Shown here: positions 26,074-34,358 of the stretch, in pieces
How the letters are laid out: the number at the start of each line of letters is the position of its first letter
Position numbering within the stretch: the stretch's first letter is position 1
NCBI GenBank assembly: GCA_900319525.1
Contig: ONOU01000014.1
Coordinates: 62,001-126,000, forward strand
DNA from: an uncultured Prevotellaceae bacterium
GTDB taxonomy: Bacteria; Bacteroidota; Bacteroidia; Bacteroidales; Muribaculaceae
Direction: 5' to 3'
DNA: 64,000 bases
Position numbers and translations under genes: made by a program
Notes under the pieces: model-generated
What the model was told of the DNA's origin: nothing
What the model saw: only the letters and a program-made list of their open reading frames with translations
Databases searched by the model: none

Positions 26074-26105
26074 CAAAGTTCCAGCCAAACAGGCAATTCC
26101 ACAAG
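26074..26105 (-). promoter_or_regulatory. Candidate promoter of LiaF-like operon (CTTG-N20-GAACTTTG)
   Basis: On the minus strand GAACTTTG (26081-26074) differs from TAnnTTTG at one base and has CTTG 20 bases upstream (26105-26102). The weak -7 fits an activator-dependent promoter next to the repeats at 26130-26179. Confidence 0.45.
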
Positions 26106-26129
26106 TTTCTGGGATATTCTGCATGGTAT

Positions 26130-26179
26130 TGTGACGAATGACACATCTTGAGGGATAAGATGCATTAATGTGACGAATG
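26130..26179. promoter_or_regulatory. Direct repeats flanking a palindrome between LiaF-like and LytTR genes
   Basis: TGTGACGAATG occurs twice (26130-26140 and 26169-26179), start to start 39 bases. Between the copies lies the palindrome CATCTT-N7-AAGATG (26144-26149 / 26157-26162). It sits between two divergent promoters, so it is a likely binding site for the LytTR regulator or another factor. Confidence 0.55.
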
Positions 26180-26181
26180 GG

Positions 26182-26213
26182 CTTGCTGGTTTATCCCTTT
26201 TACACTAACTTTG
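26182..26213 (+). promoter_or_regulatory. Promoter of LytTR gene (CTTG-N20-TAACTTTG)
   Basis: CTTG at 26182-26185 and TAACTTTG at 26206-26213, spacing 20. The ATG at 26222 is only eight bases past the -7 box, so the transcript is almost or fully leaderless. Confidence 0.7.
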
Positions 26214-26221
26214 CCAGCCCT

Positions 26222-27148
26222 ATGAGTGAAGGAAAAAAAGACACGGTCAAGACCCGCATCATCAGCACAGCCTTCATTGTGCTTGCGTTGGCGGTTTTCA
26301 AGCCCTTTGGACTCAAAGCATGGCAATGGATGGGTGTTGCCCACTTATTGGCGATATTCGTGTTAGGTATTTTGAGTTGCATGACAACCGAGGGCATCTT
26401 GAAGTATGTCGTCAAAAAACCCAGGTCTCTCGAACGCGGTGTCGATTACATCATCAGCCGCAACCTGTGGTTCCAACTCATCAATACTCCGCTGATCTCG
26501 TTGCTGATATGCCTGTACCGCCATTTTGTGATGAGCGACCTGGTGCCTGGAAATGTTTTGTCGTGGAGTAACTTTTTTGAGACACTGTTCATCATCGCTT
26601 TTGGCTCTTTTGCCATCGGCCTGTACTGGCGATTCAAGTTCCGCAGCCGCTATCTGGCCGCCGAGCTCGAAGAGACACGGCAATTGAATGAACACCTCAA
26701 GCGCTTGCAGGAAGAGACCGAGCGGCAGGCCAAAGCCGCCATAGCCAGTGAAGCGATTGCTACAGCCCAATCGTCAGGAACCGCCCACCCGACAGCCGCA
26801 ATCACCCTTACCGGAACCACCAGCGAGACTGTGACATTACAGATTTCAGACCTATTATATATAGAAGCTGTGGGCAACTACGTGAAAGTTTACCGGTTGA
26901 AAGACGGACAAGTGCATACCGATATGTTACGCGCCACATCCAAGCAGATGGAGGAAGAATTGCGGGACTACGTCACTGTGGTGCGCTGCCACCGCGCTTT
27001 CCTGGTGAACCTGCGCCAAGTGGAACAGATCATCAGCCGCTCAGGCACAATGCAATTGATCATCAAGCATTGCAAGGACAGCCTTCCGGTCTCGCGCAGC
27101 AACATGGCTCAGGTCAAGAGTGCGATTAACGGCTCAGCGGAAAATTAG
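26222..27148 (+). CDS. Membrane-anchored LytTR DNA-binding regulator
   Basis: Protein of 308 residues from ATG 26222; a start at 26177 would lie upstream of the promoter. Four predicted membrane helices occupy about 12-145, then a basic amphipathic coiled coil (LEETRQLNEHLKRLQEETERQ, split: LEETRQLNEH, LKRLQEETER). A LytTR domain fills about 205-302 (LLYIEAVGNYVKVYRL, YVTVVRCHRAFLVNLRQVEQI split as YVTVVRCHRAF, LVNLRQVEQI). It resembles LytTR regulators in Bacteroidetes that combine a membrane sensor part with the DNA-binding domain in one chain. Its last five codons and stop lie inside a 78-base dispersed repeat that recurs at 43470, so the natural C-terminus may have been replaced by that element. 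Confidence 0.85.
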   Translation: MSEGKKDTVKTRIISTAFIVLALAVFKPFGLKAWQWMGVAHLLAIFVLGILSCMTTEGILKYVVKKPRSLERGVDYIISRNLWFQLINTPLISLLICLYRHFVMSDLVPGNVLSWSNFFETLFIIAFGSFAIGLYWRFKFRSRYLAAELEETRQLNEHLKRLQEETERQAKAAIASEAIATAQSSGTAHPTAAITLTGTTSETVTLQISDLLYIEAVGNYVKVYRLKDGQVHTDMLRATSKQMEEELRDYVTVVRCHRAFLVNLRQVEQIISRSGTMQLIIKHCKDSLPVSRSNMAQVKSAINGSAEN

Positions 27149-27208
27149 CGGGGGCAAGCATGAGGTCGAAAGACCTCGCCAAGGCCAGCGGCCTTGCTGT
27201 GGCCTTCG
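27131..27208. repeat. 78-base dispersed repeat, copy 1
   Basis: Identical over 78 bases to 43470-43547, starting GGCTCAGCGG and ending GGCCTTCG. It contains short palindromes (GAGGTCgaaaGACCTC; AAGGCCagcGGCCTT). This copy overlaps the LytTR coding end, contributing codons GSAEN and the TAG stop. Confidence 0.9.
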
Positions 27209-27274
27209 GCAAGACCGCTCCCACCTTTTATCGGGTGAGCCCGATTAACGGCATGTGAACACAAACGCCGCAAC

Positions 27275-27314
27275 TAAAAAAGGCCGCGGGGCCATCCTTG
27301 ATGACACCGCGGCT
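27275..27314 (-). terminator. Terminator of the PHP phosphatase gene
   Basis: On the minus strand AGCCGCGG pairs with CCGCGGCC (27314-27307 / 27288-27282) across a loop of about 18 bases and runs into TTTTTT. It lies about 30 bases past the stop of the gene at 27343. Confidence 0.8.
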
Positions 27315-27342
27315 ATGATGTGATAATACTAAAATACGAAAA

Positions 27343-28086
27343 TCACATGGTGATTAAGTCGTTCTTGACAGTGGATTCGATCTCAGGAGAAAGTTTTTTC
27401 CATTCCTTGGAGTTGATGTAGTCCATGATGATGTGGGCATGCTTGACGTTGTGCATGTCGCTACCCAGGTAGTCAATCATTCCGTTGTGGGCAAACCACA
27501 GGGCGCTGTCGCGGGCTTCCTCGCCAAAGTAGCCGGTGAATGACAGGATGTTGACCTGAAACCTGGCACCGGCATTGTGGAGCTGCTCATAGCGCTTGCG
27601 GCGACGTGAATAATAGGTGTAACGCTCGGGGTGAGCAAGGATGGTGCGGTAACCCTTCACCTGCATGTCAAACAGCAGGTCGTCAAGGTTCATCAGTTCC
27701 TGCTGGAAAGAGTTCTCAAGCAGGATGTGGTTGCCGGGCATGGGAATCAAGTGGTCGGCGGCATATTCCTTATCAAAGTACTCATCCATGCGGTACTCGG
27801 CGCTCAGGAACAGCTCCATATCCATGCCCTCGTCGGTAACGGCATCCTTGAGTTTCATGAAGGCGTCGGTCAACGTCTCCCTCGTATTCTCGAAGGTGAT
27901 TGCGGTCACGTGAGAGGTGAGAATAACGCGGTTAATTCCCATCTCGGCCTCGGCGCGCAACATCTCCAATGATTGCTCCATTGACTGCGAACCATGGTCC
28001 ACACCGGGGAGGATATGACAATGCACATCCGTATTGTAGAAAAGTTTTACCTGCTCTTTACTGCGCTTGAATAGTTTGCCAAACAT
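27343..28086 (-). CDS. CpsB/YwqE-type PHP-domain tyrosine phosphatase
   Basis: Metal-dependent protein tyrosine phosphatase of the PHP superfamily, 247 residues from ATG 28086; the longer frame starts inside the promoter. Metal-ligand motifs are TDVHCHILPGVDHGS (about 19-33), LTSHVTA (about 57), ILAHPERY (about 150) and YLGSDMHN (about 208). CpsB enzymes dephosphorylate the tyrosine kinase that drives capsule or exopolysaccharide export. They usually sit in capsule clusters; here no polysaccharide gene is adjacent (the WcaJ-type gene is 25 kb away), so it is an orphan copy. Promoter and terminator are both visible. Confidence 0.85.
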   Translation of the reverse strand: MFGKLFKRSKEQVKLFYNTDVHCHILPGVDHGSQSMEQSLEMLRAEAEMGINRVILTSHVTAITFENTRETLTDAFMKLKDAVTDEGMDMELFLSAEYRMDEYFDKEYAADHLIPMPGNHILLENSFQQELMNLDDLLFDMQVKGYRTILAHPERYTYYSRRRKRYEQLHNAGARFQVNILSFTGYFGEEARDSALWFAHNGMIDYLGSDMHNVKHAHIIMDYINSKEWKKLSPEIESTVKNDLITM

Positions 28087-28120
28087 AGACTTAGAAATAA
28101 CTTCAACTATAAATAACCTG

Positions 28121-28153
28121 CAAAAGTAGTGTATTTTTTTATAATACAACAAA
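28121..28153 (-). promoter_or_regulatory. Promoter of PHP phosphatase (TTTG-N21-TACTTTTG)
   Basis: On the minus strand TACTTTTG (28128-28121) with TTTG 21 bases upstream (28153-28150). It fixes the ATG at 28086. Confidence 0.75.
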
Positions 28154-28269
28154 TCTATTCCATTTTTCTTATTTACAAGTTATTGTGAATGCTCAAACGC
28201 AGGTTCATTAGAATACATGAGACTATGAGTTAAAAATGCGTAATCCAGTGAGAAAAAGCACTAATATGG

Positions 28270-28299
28270 CTTGACAGGAAGAAAAAAACTATATCTTTG
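28270..28299 (+). promoter_or_regulatory. Promoter of trkA (CTTG-N18-TATCTTTG)
   Basis: CTTG at 28270-28273 and TATCTTTG at 28292-28299. Spacing is 18, slightly short of 19-21. The leader is about 50 bases. Confidence 0.6.
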
Positions 28300-28355
28300 C
28301 CCGCAATATTCATCAAGCAGTCCGTCAAACGGCTAACCATAACCTCAGTTCAATT

Positions 28356-29702
28356 ATGAAAGTCATTATAGTAGGTGCAGGCGCCATCGGAGTTCATCTG
28401 GCCGATCTGTTCTCCAAGATCAAGCAGGACATCATCGTTATTGATGAGGATGAGGAAAAGTTAGAACGCATCCAAGCCGATAGCGACCTGATGACCATAC
28501 ACTCATCGGCCAACACGCCCATCCAGGCCCTCAAGGACGCACGCGTCAACCGCGCGGACCTGTTCATCGCCGTCACGCGTGACGAGAATCTGAACCTGAG
28601 CCTGTGCGTGCTGGCCAAGTCCATGGGCGCACGGCAAACCGTGGCCAAAGTGGAGAATGCCGAATTCAGCGACCCGCAAATCATCGACGCTTTCAAGGCG
28701 GCCGGAATCTCTTCCATCATAGATCCCGACAATCTGGCGGCTCTTGACATCGTGAATGGCCTGAAACTGACTTGGGCACGGCAACGCTGGGATGTGCATG
28801 GCGGTCTGCTCACGTTGCTGGGCATCAAGGTAAGAGAGTCCTGCAAAATACTCGGACAGCCGTTCAAGGAAATCTTCAAGCCCGATTCGCCCTACCACGT
28901 GGTAGCCATCAAACGCGGCTCCTCGACCATCATGCCTTCGGGCAACGATATGCTCATGGCAGGGGACTTCGTCTATTTCATGACCACACGCGATTATGTT
29001 CCCAACATGAGAATCATCATGGGCAAGGACAACTACCCCGACGTGAAAAACGCCTTCATCGTGGGCGGCGGCAAGACGGCAGTCAGGGTGGTCAACATGC
29101 TGCCGCATGACGTGAAGGCCAAAATCTTTGAGAACGACCCGCGCCGTTGTGAAGAACTTATCGACCTGGTGGACACCAGCCGCGTGATGGTCATCAATGC
29201 CGACGGACGCTCGGTGGCCAACCTGATGGAGGAAAACATCAAGGCGGCACAGGCCTTTGTCGCCTTGACCGGTAACGCCGAAGCCAATATCCTGGCATGC
29301 CTCACCGCTAAGCAACTGGGCGTGCGCAAGACCATTGCCATGATCGAGAATTTGGACTATATGGACATTGCCGGCAATGTCGATATCGGCACCATCATCA
29401 ACAAGCAGGCCCTGACTGCCAGCCACATCTACCAGATGCTGCTCAACGGTGATGTGCGCAACATGCGCAACCTGATGACCGTCAATGCCGACGTCGCCGA
29501 GTTCACCGCCCGTCCCGGGTCACGCATCACCCGCAAGAAAGTGAGGGAACTGGATTTCCCGCACGAAGCCGAATTGGGCGGATTGGTGCGTGACGGCAAG
29601 GGCGTTCTTGTCAATGGTGAGACCCAAATCATGCCTGGAGATGTTGTTGTGGTCTTTTGCCACGGAACCGAAATGAGCCGCATCGAGAAATTCTTCATTT
29701 GA
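28356..29702 (+). CDS. trkA: Trk potassium uptake regulatory subunit TrkA
   Basis: Cytosolic nucleotide-gated ring protein that controls the TrkH potassium channel, 448 residues. It has two RCK halves. The first Rossmann fold begins IIVGAGAIGVHLA (about 4-16) with Asp30-containing VIDEDEEKLE; the first RCK_C domain covers about 145-220. The second Rossmann fold begins FIVGGGKTAVRVV (about 233-245), and a final RCK_C domain covers about 370-448. The layout is that of full-length two-domain TrkA. trkH starts ten bases after its stop, so the pair is one operon. Confidence 0.95.
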   Translation: MKVIIVGAGAIGVHLADLFSKIKQDIIVIDEDEEKLERIQADSDLMTIHSSANTPIQALKDARVNRADLFIAVTRDENLNLSLCVLAKSMGARQTVAKVENAEFSDPQIIDAFKAAGISSIIDPDNLAALDIVNGLKLTWARQRWDVHGGLLTLLGIKVRESCKILGQPFKEIFKPDSPYHVVAIKRGSSTIMPSGNDMLMAGDFVYFMTTRDYVPNMRIIMGKDNYPDVKNAFIVGGGKTAVRVVNMLPHDVKAKIFENDPRRCEELIDLVDTSRVMVINADGRSVANLMEENIKAAQAFVALTGNAEANILACLTAKQLGVRKTIAMIENLDYMDIAGNVDIGTIINKQALTASHIYQMLLNGDVRNMRNLMTVNADVAEFTARPGSRITRKKVRELDFPHEAELGGLVRDGKGVLVNGETQIMPGDVVVVFCHGTEMSRIEKFFI

Positions 29703-29712
29703 TGTTTCCGCT

Positions 29713-31170
29713 ATGTTGAACAAGCGATTGATATGCAAGATTCTGGGCACGCTGCTGTGGATTGAGGCCGCTTTCATGTCACTGGGCCTCATCTTGGCCC
29801 TGTTGTATATGGAGAGTGACGCCATGCCCTTTGCTCTCACTGTGGGCATCACGATACTGGTTGGCACGGTATTAAGGCTCACGGGGCGCCATGCGACAAA
29901 CACTCTGGGCCGCCGCGACGCCTATTTGCTGGTGACGATTGTGTGGATCGCTTTCGCCATCTTCGGGATGCTGCCGTTCCTCATCGGTGGCTACATCGGC
30001 CATGTGACCGACGCTTTCTTCGAGACCATGTCGGGCCTGACGACAACGGGAGCCACCATCATCGACCAGGTCGAAGGCCTGCCACACGGCATCCTCTTCT
30101 GGCGCTCGCTGACACAATGGATTGGCGGCCTGGGAATCGTGTTCTTCACCATCGCCATCATCCCGTCGTTTGTGGGCGGATCGATCAAGGTGTTTGCTGC
30201 CGAGGCCACTGGTCCCATCAAGAGCAAGATGCATCCGCGACTGACCACCACAGCCAAAGCGCTGTGGGGAATCTATCTGCTGTTGACGGCCGTGTGCGCC
30301 GTTTGCTTCTGGTTCTTCGGCATGAGCCCGTTTGACGCCGTGAACTACTCAATGACAGTGACGGCAACAGGCGGCTTTGCCACCCATGACGCCAGCACCG
30401 GCTATTTCAATAATGCAGCTATTGACTACACCGCGATAGTGTTCATGTTCTTCTCGGGCGTGAGCTTCGCCTTGCTCTATGCCATTCTGTTTCAGGGCAA
30501 AGCCAAACAGTTGTTCAAGAATGCCGAGTTCCGTTTCTACACGGCATTGACGCTGACAGCGACAGTAGTCATCGTCTATTTCCTGTTGCGTTACAATCAT
30601 TACACCGTGAGTGACGCCATCCGTTACGCCCTGTTCCAGGTGGTTTCGTTCGTCACCACAACGGGCATGTTCAACGAGGATGCCGCCCAGTGGCACCACA
30701 TCACATGGGTAGTACTGAGCCTGTGCATGTTCTTTGGCGGTTGTGCCGGCAGCACGGCTGGCGGTTTCAAGTGTGCCCGCGGGGTCATCGCTCTGAAAAT
30801 CCTGCGCAACGAGGTCCGGCGTATGGTCCATCCAAAAGCGCTGCTGCCCGTCAAGGTCAACAACACGTCGGTACATTCCCCAAGCCAAATCACGCTGCTT
30901 GCCTTCTTCATTGCCTACATCACCCTGTGCTTCACCGCCTATTTCATTATGATTCTGGCAGGAGTGGACAGCACCAACTCCATCACTATCGCCTTGAGTT
31001 GCGGAAGCAATGTGGGGCCCACACTGGGACTAGAAATCGGGCCGACGATGTCATGGAGCATCTTGCCGCCACTAGTCAAATGGATCCTGTCCGGACTGAT
31101 GCTGATGGGCCGTCTTGAGATATTCACCGTGCTGGTCATTTTCTCGCCGTCGTTCTGGAAAAATAACTGA
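29713..31170 (+). CDS. trkH: Trk potassium channel subunit TrkH
   Basis: Polytopic membrane protein of 485 residues, the potassium-conducting subunit of the Trk system. Four quasi-repeats each supply a filter segment: TTTGATI (about 113), ATGGFATHD (about 219), TTTGMFNED (about 318) and CGSNVGPTLG (about 434). These Gly residues line the selectivity filter. The TSPTCSW-like loop reads TSVHSPSQI. It is translationally close to trkA and completes the operon; the L31 gene that follows has its own promoter. Confidence 0.95.
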   Translation: MLNKRLICKILGTLLWIEAAFMSLGLILALLYMESDAMPFALTVGITILVGTVLRLTGRHATNTLGRRDAYLLVTIVWIAFAIFGMLPFLIGGYIGHVTDAFFETMSGLTTTGATIIDQVEGLPHGILFWRSLTQWIGGLGIVFFTIAIIPSFVGGSIKVFAAEATGPIKSKMHPRLTTTAKALWGIYLLLTAVCAVCFWFFGMSPFDAVNYSMTVTATGGFATHDASTGYFNNAAIDYTAIVFMFFSGVSFALLYAILFQGKAKQLFKNAEFRFYTALTLTATVVIVYFLLRYNHYTVSDAIRYALFQVVSFVTTTGMFNEDAAQWHHITWVVLSLCMFFGGCAGSTAGGFKCARGVIALKILRNEVRRMVHPKALLPVKVNNTSVHSPSQITLLAFFIAYITLCFTAYFIMILAGVDSTNSITIALSCGSNVGPTLGLEIGPTMSWSILPPLVKWILSGLMLMGRLEIFTVLVIFSPSFWKNN

Positions 31171-31217
31171 AAATCAAAAAAAAGCAGAAAAATTTTTCCA
31201 GTTCCAGAAAATCGTTG

Positions 31218-31225
31218 TACCTTTG
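31218..31225 (+). promoter_or_regulatory. -7 box of rpmE2 (TACCTTTG)
   Basis: TACCTTTG with a T-run in place of the -33 about 20 bases upstream. It gives a leader of about 75 bases to the L31 gene. Confidence 0.65.
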
Positions 31226-31303
31226 CACGCCATTACAAAAAATGAGGCGTTTACCACCGCCACAAGATTGTAAGTTTAACATTTTAAAGATATATCTAAA
31301 AAA

Positions 31304-31558
31304 ATGAAGAAAGATATCCATCCCAGCAACTATCGCGAAGTTGCTTTCAAGGACATGTCTAACGAGGAGGTTTTCATCACTCGCAGCACTGTTAACACCA
31401 AGGAGACCATCGACATCGACGGTAAGACCTATCCTCTGGTAAAGCTCGAGATCACCAACACTTCTCACCCCTTCTTCACCGGCAAGCAGAAGCTCGTCGA
31501 CACCGCAGGTCGCGTGGACAAGTTCATGCAGCGCTACGGCAACCGCAAGAAGAAATAA
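31304..31558 (+). CDS. rpmE2: 50S ribosomal protein L31, type B
   Basis: Ribosomal protein of 84 residues. It starts [17 protein letters not shown] and has [16 protein letters not shown] and the basic end RYGNRKKK, all typical of type B L31. It lacks the CxxC zinc site of type A L31, which is the form often expressed under zinc limitation in other phyla; in Bacteroidetes type B is commonly the only one. It has its own promoter, a 75-base leader and a strong terminator, and is a single-gene transcript. Confidence 0.95.
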   Translation: MKKDIHPSNYREVAFKDMSNEEVFITRSTVNTKETIDIDGKTYPLVKLEITNTSHPFFTGKQKLVDTAGRVDKFMQRYGNRKKK

Positions 31559-31615
31559 GATTCAGTCGACATGGCACTACCGCCGTGAGCGCTCGCGGCA
31601 GGTTTCTAAAAGACA

Positions 31616-31659
31616 CAGCGATGCACCTTTTCTATCGAGAGGTGCATCGCTGTTATTTT
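31616..31659 (+). terminator. Rho-independent terminator after rpmE2
   Basis: CAGCGATGCACCT pairs with AGGTGCATCGCTG (31616-31628 / 31640-31652), a 13-base perfect stem followed by TTATTTTT. Confidence 0.92.
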
Positions 31660-31674
31660 TCCACCTGACACTTT

Positions 31675-32707
31675 TTATTCAATAGACACTAACTTTGTTA
31701 AGTCTTTAAAATATCGCATCATCAAGGAGAGCACTTTGAAGCCAAAGCAAGCATCCAGAGCGATGGTTATCGCAATCAGGGCCACTATCCAGATGGCTAA
31801 CCGCCTTTGGTCCTTGATGACCTGGTTCAACTGCTTGCGATTGATGACATGAACTGCGCCCATAAACACTAATCCCAAGCCAATTATACCGATGGTCCTG
31901 AGCACTACATTAATCCATGGAATTTCCACGCCAGTGATGGCCCTGTCCACAAGAGCCAAGGGCAATGCGATGATATACAGGAGGAAAGATATCATCATAA
32001 CCGCAGCGACAATGCGCCACGCTGTACCCCACCAACTATAACCGAACAATTGACGATAGTCGATCAACAACACTAATATCATGGTAGAAATCACCATCAC
32101 TGGAACTTCAACATCGGTGATTTGAAATAACCTTAAAAGCAGCGAGCCGATAAAAAGCCACAGCAAAAACTGGTTTGTCATAAACACCTGGATGAAAAAG
32201 CCTTGAGGAAGTGTGTGACGCGGATATCGAGGGGCGGAACGGAACACAAACCAAGTGGGAATAATCAATAAAGAGAAGGCGACTAGGAATGCCCACTCGT
32301 AATGTTGTGAAAGCCAGATCCCAAATGTCTCCATGAAATAAATCACGCCCGTCTCGGTACTCACATCATTCTCAGTTTCCTGCAATTCCCCCCAAAATTC
32401 GGGGAAGAGCCAATTCCCGACATAAAAGAAAGCCACCGCTACAACAACCAGCATCTTGACCGGCGGGAAACTTACCTGACGCTTGCCGCTGATGTAGTCA
32501 CGTATCAGGTAACCCGGGCGCCACAGCAGTTGCCACAGCGTGGGTAATGGGGCCATAGACGGCCTTCTGTCCGCAGCGGGGGCAGTAGTTGTTCTCACTC
32601 TCAGCACCACAGTTGCAGCACCCGTGATGCTCATGCGAGTCATGATAGTCAAACGGCTGCTGCTGCCACTGACGGAATTGACGATATTTTTCTTTAAGGC
32701 TAAACAT
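31675..32707 (-). pseudogene. Frameshifted DUF3667-type membrane protein
   Basis: Two frames together encode one DUF3667-like protein. The first (32707 down to about 32540) gives MFSLKEKYRQFRQ and a zinc ribbon CCNCGAESENNYCPRCGQKA, then runs into a stop at about 32498. The second, one base over, continues with LPTLWQLLWRPGYLIRDYIS and GKRQVSFPPVKML, both typical of the family after the ribbon, and then five or six membrane helices to the end. Removing one base of the GGGG run at 32549-32552 would rejoin them, although the segment between ribbon and RPGYL is also shorter than I expect, so a small deletion may be the cause. The 3' part could still be translated from an internal ATG. It could instead be a sequencing error or slippage site. 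Confidence 0.75.
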
Positions 32708-33284
32708 CGTCGCTAATCGGGGATTGTTCGACCGGAGTTGTTGTCGTGTTGCGGCCACGGCGCTCGGCAAGGTACTCCTGCAGGCTGGTGAAATTGAACA
32801 ACAGCAGGCAGATGCCCGTCATCAGCACAACAGCCGAAACATTCTCGCGCAACGACGGCACCATGAGCGACACCATGCCGCATATAGCCACCACTATGGG
32901 GCAGATGAAGTACCATCCCTTGATGTTCAAGCTGTTGCGAGACAGTAGCAGATAGATGATGTGAAACAGTCCCAAGACCACCAGCAGGATGCCCATGAGC
33001 AATTGCAGGATCTCGTCAAACTTATCAGGTTTAAAAATCATTACCAGACCGAAACACAAGCCACCCACTGCCGGCAAGACGCCCATGTAGTCGGCACTCG
33101 TGCGGGCATCGGCGTGGCGCACGGCCACCATGACCAGATAGGCAATGGCCGGCAACAGAAACATCGCACCCATTACCCGCGATCCCCACAACAAGACTCC
33201 CGTCATGCCGTGAAAAATGATCAGAATGATGCCTGCAAGCAGCAAAATCACGTTTGTCAAAAGATTAAAACTAACCCTTCTCAT
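32700..33284 (-). CDS. DUF308/HdeD-like membrane protein
   Basis: Protein of 194 residues with six predicted membrane helices arranged in pairs (LLTNVILLLAGIILIIF, VMGAMFLLPAIAYLVMVAV, AVGGLCFGLVMIF, LLMGILLVVLGLFHIIYLL and others), as in the DUF308/HdeD family of acid- or stress-linked membrane proteins. The start was set at ATG 33284 because AGGA lies just upstream and a -7 box at 33329-33336 overlaps the alternative GTG at 33329. The stop overlaps the start of the broken DUF3667 gene by eight bases, so they form an operon. Confidence 0.75.
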   Translation of the reverse strand: MRRVSFNLLTNVILLLAGIILIIFHGMTGVLLWGSRVMGAMFLLPAIAYLVMVAVRHADARTSADYMGVLPAVGGLCFGLVMIFKPDKFDEILQLLMGILLVVLGLFHIIYLLLSRNSLNIKGWYFICPIVVAICGMVSLMVPSLRENVSAVVLMTGICLLLFNFTSLQEYLAERRGRNTTTTPVEQSPISDDV

Positions 33285-33328
33285 TAATTCCTGTAAGGTA
33301 AGATTGTTGATTGTTAATAATTTTTCCA

Positions 33329-33336
33329 CAAAAATA
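33329..33336 (-). promoter_or_regulatory. -7 box of DUF308-like operon (TATTTTTG)
   Basis: Minus-strand TATTTTTG matches TAnnTTTG and lies 45 bases before ATG 33284. No convincing -33 was found. Confidence 0.45.
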
Positions 33337-33379
33337 TCTCAAAAAGATGTAATATCAAAAAAATCACATAAAAAAGTAT

Positions 33380-33387
33380 TATCTTTG
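33380..33387 (+). promoter_or_regulatory. -7 box of diacylglycerol-kinase-family gene (TATCTTTG)
   Basis: TATCTTTG ends six bases before the ATG at 33394, so transcription should begin at or within a base or two of the start codon. Confidence 0.65.
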
Positions 33388-33393
33388 CAGTGT

Positions 33394-34299
33394 ATGGAGG
33401 AAAAACGCAGGCACATACTAGCCATTATCAACCCTGTTTCAGGCACTGGCAACAAGGACAAGATACCACGCCTCATCGACACGATGGTGGATTATGCCCG
33501 CAACAACGTGAGCATCATCGCCACCGAGTACCCAGGCCATGCCAACGAGATTGCTGCCCAAGCCGTTGACGACGGCATCGATGTGGTCGTTGCCATTGGC
33601 GGCGACGGCACGGTCAATGAGGTGGGCAGCGCCCTGTGCGGCACCCAGACGGCCCTGGCCATCGTGCCCTGCGGTTCGGGCAACGGCCTGGCCAGGCACC
33701 TGCGCATCCCGATGAACGCCAGCCGAGCGCTGCAAGTGCTCAACGATGGCGTGGTGGGCCGCTTTGACTATTGCACGGTGAATGGCAAACCTTTCTTCTG
33801 CACCTGCGGCATGGGCTTTGACGCGACGGTGAGCTACAAGTTCTCTAACGAGGGCACCCGTGGCTTTATCACCTACATCAAGACGGCATTGACCGAGTAC
33901 CTGAAGTACAAGCCACAGGATTACCTCATCGACATCGACGGCAAGAAGATGCATGAAAAGGCCTTTGTCATCGCCTGCTGCAATGCTGCCCAATATGGCA
34001 ACAACGCCTATATCGCTCCGCGCGCCACCATGCAGGACGGCCTTGTCGACGTGACGGTGATGCACCCCTTCAACATGGTCCAGACGCCCTTGATAGGAGC
34101 CCGCCTGTTCCTGCGCCAGCTGAGCCACGACCATCACGTGAGCATCTATCGCGGTCAGCGAGTCACCATCGAGCGGAGCCACGACGACATCATGCACATC
34201 GATGGCGACCCCGTGATGATGCCCGCACGCGTCGTCGTCGAGAACATCAGCCACGGTATCCCGATACTCGTGCCCCCCTCCCTACCCGACGACGTGTAA
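33394..34299 (+). CDS. Diacylglycerol kinase / sphingosine kinase-family lipid kinase
   Basis: Lipid kinase-like protein of 301 residues. The nucleotide-binding motif is IGGDGTVNEVGSAL (about 67-80), followed by the P-loop-like PCGSGNGLARHLRIP (about 90-104). IINPVSGTGN lies near the N-terminus, and a beta-sandwich domain holds the C-terminal half (MHIDGDPVMMPA). Family members phosphorylate diacylglycerol, sphingosine or related lipids; several Bacteroidales make sphingolipids, so a sphingoid-base or ceramide kinase role is possible but unproved. The ATG at 33394 is required by the promoter position; a frame reaching 33217 overlaps the divergent gene. Confidence 0.85.
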   Translation: MEEKRRHILAIINPVSGTGNKDKIPRLIDTMVDYARNNVSIIATEYPGHANEIAAQAVDDGIDVVVAIGGDGTVNEVGSALCGTQTALAIVPCGSGNGLARHLRIPMNASRALQVLNDGVVGRFDYCTVNGKPFFCTCGMGFDATVSYKFSNEGTRGFITYIKTALTEYLKYKPQDYLIDIDGKKMHEKAFVIACCNAAQYGNNAYIAPRATMQDGLVDVTVMHPFNMVQTPLIGARLFLRQLSHDHHVSIYRGQRVTIERSHDDIMHIDGDPVMMPARVVVENISHGIPILVPPSLPDDV

Positions 34300-34358
34300 C
34301 GTCCACTGAGTCAAGAAACCGAGAACCAACAAAAAAAACAAAATACGGAATAGTAGTA

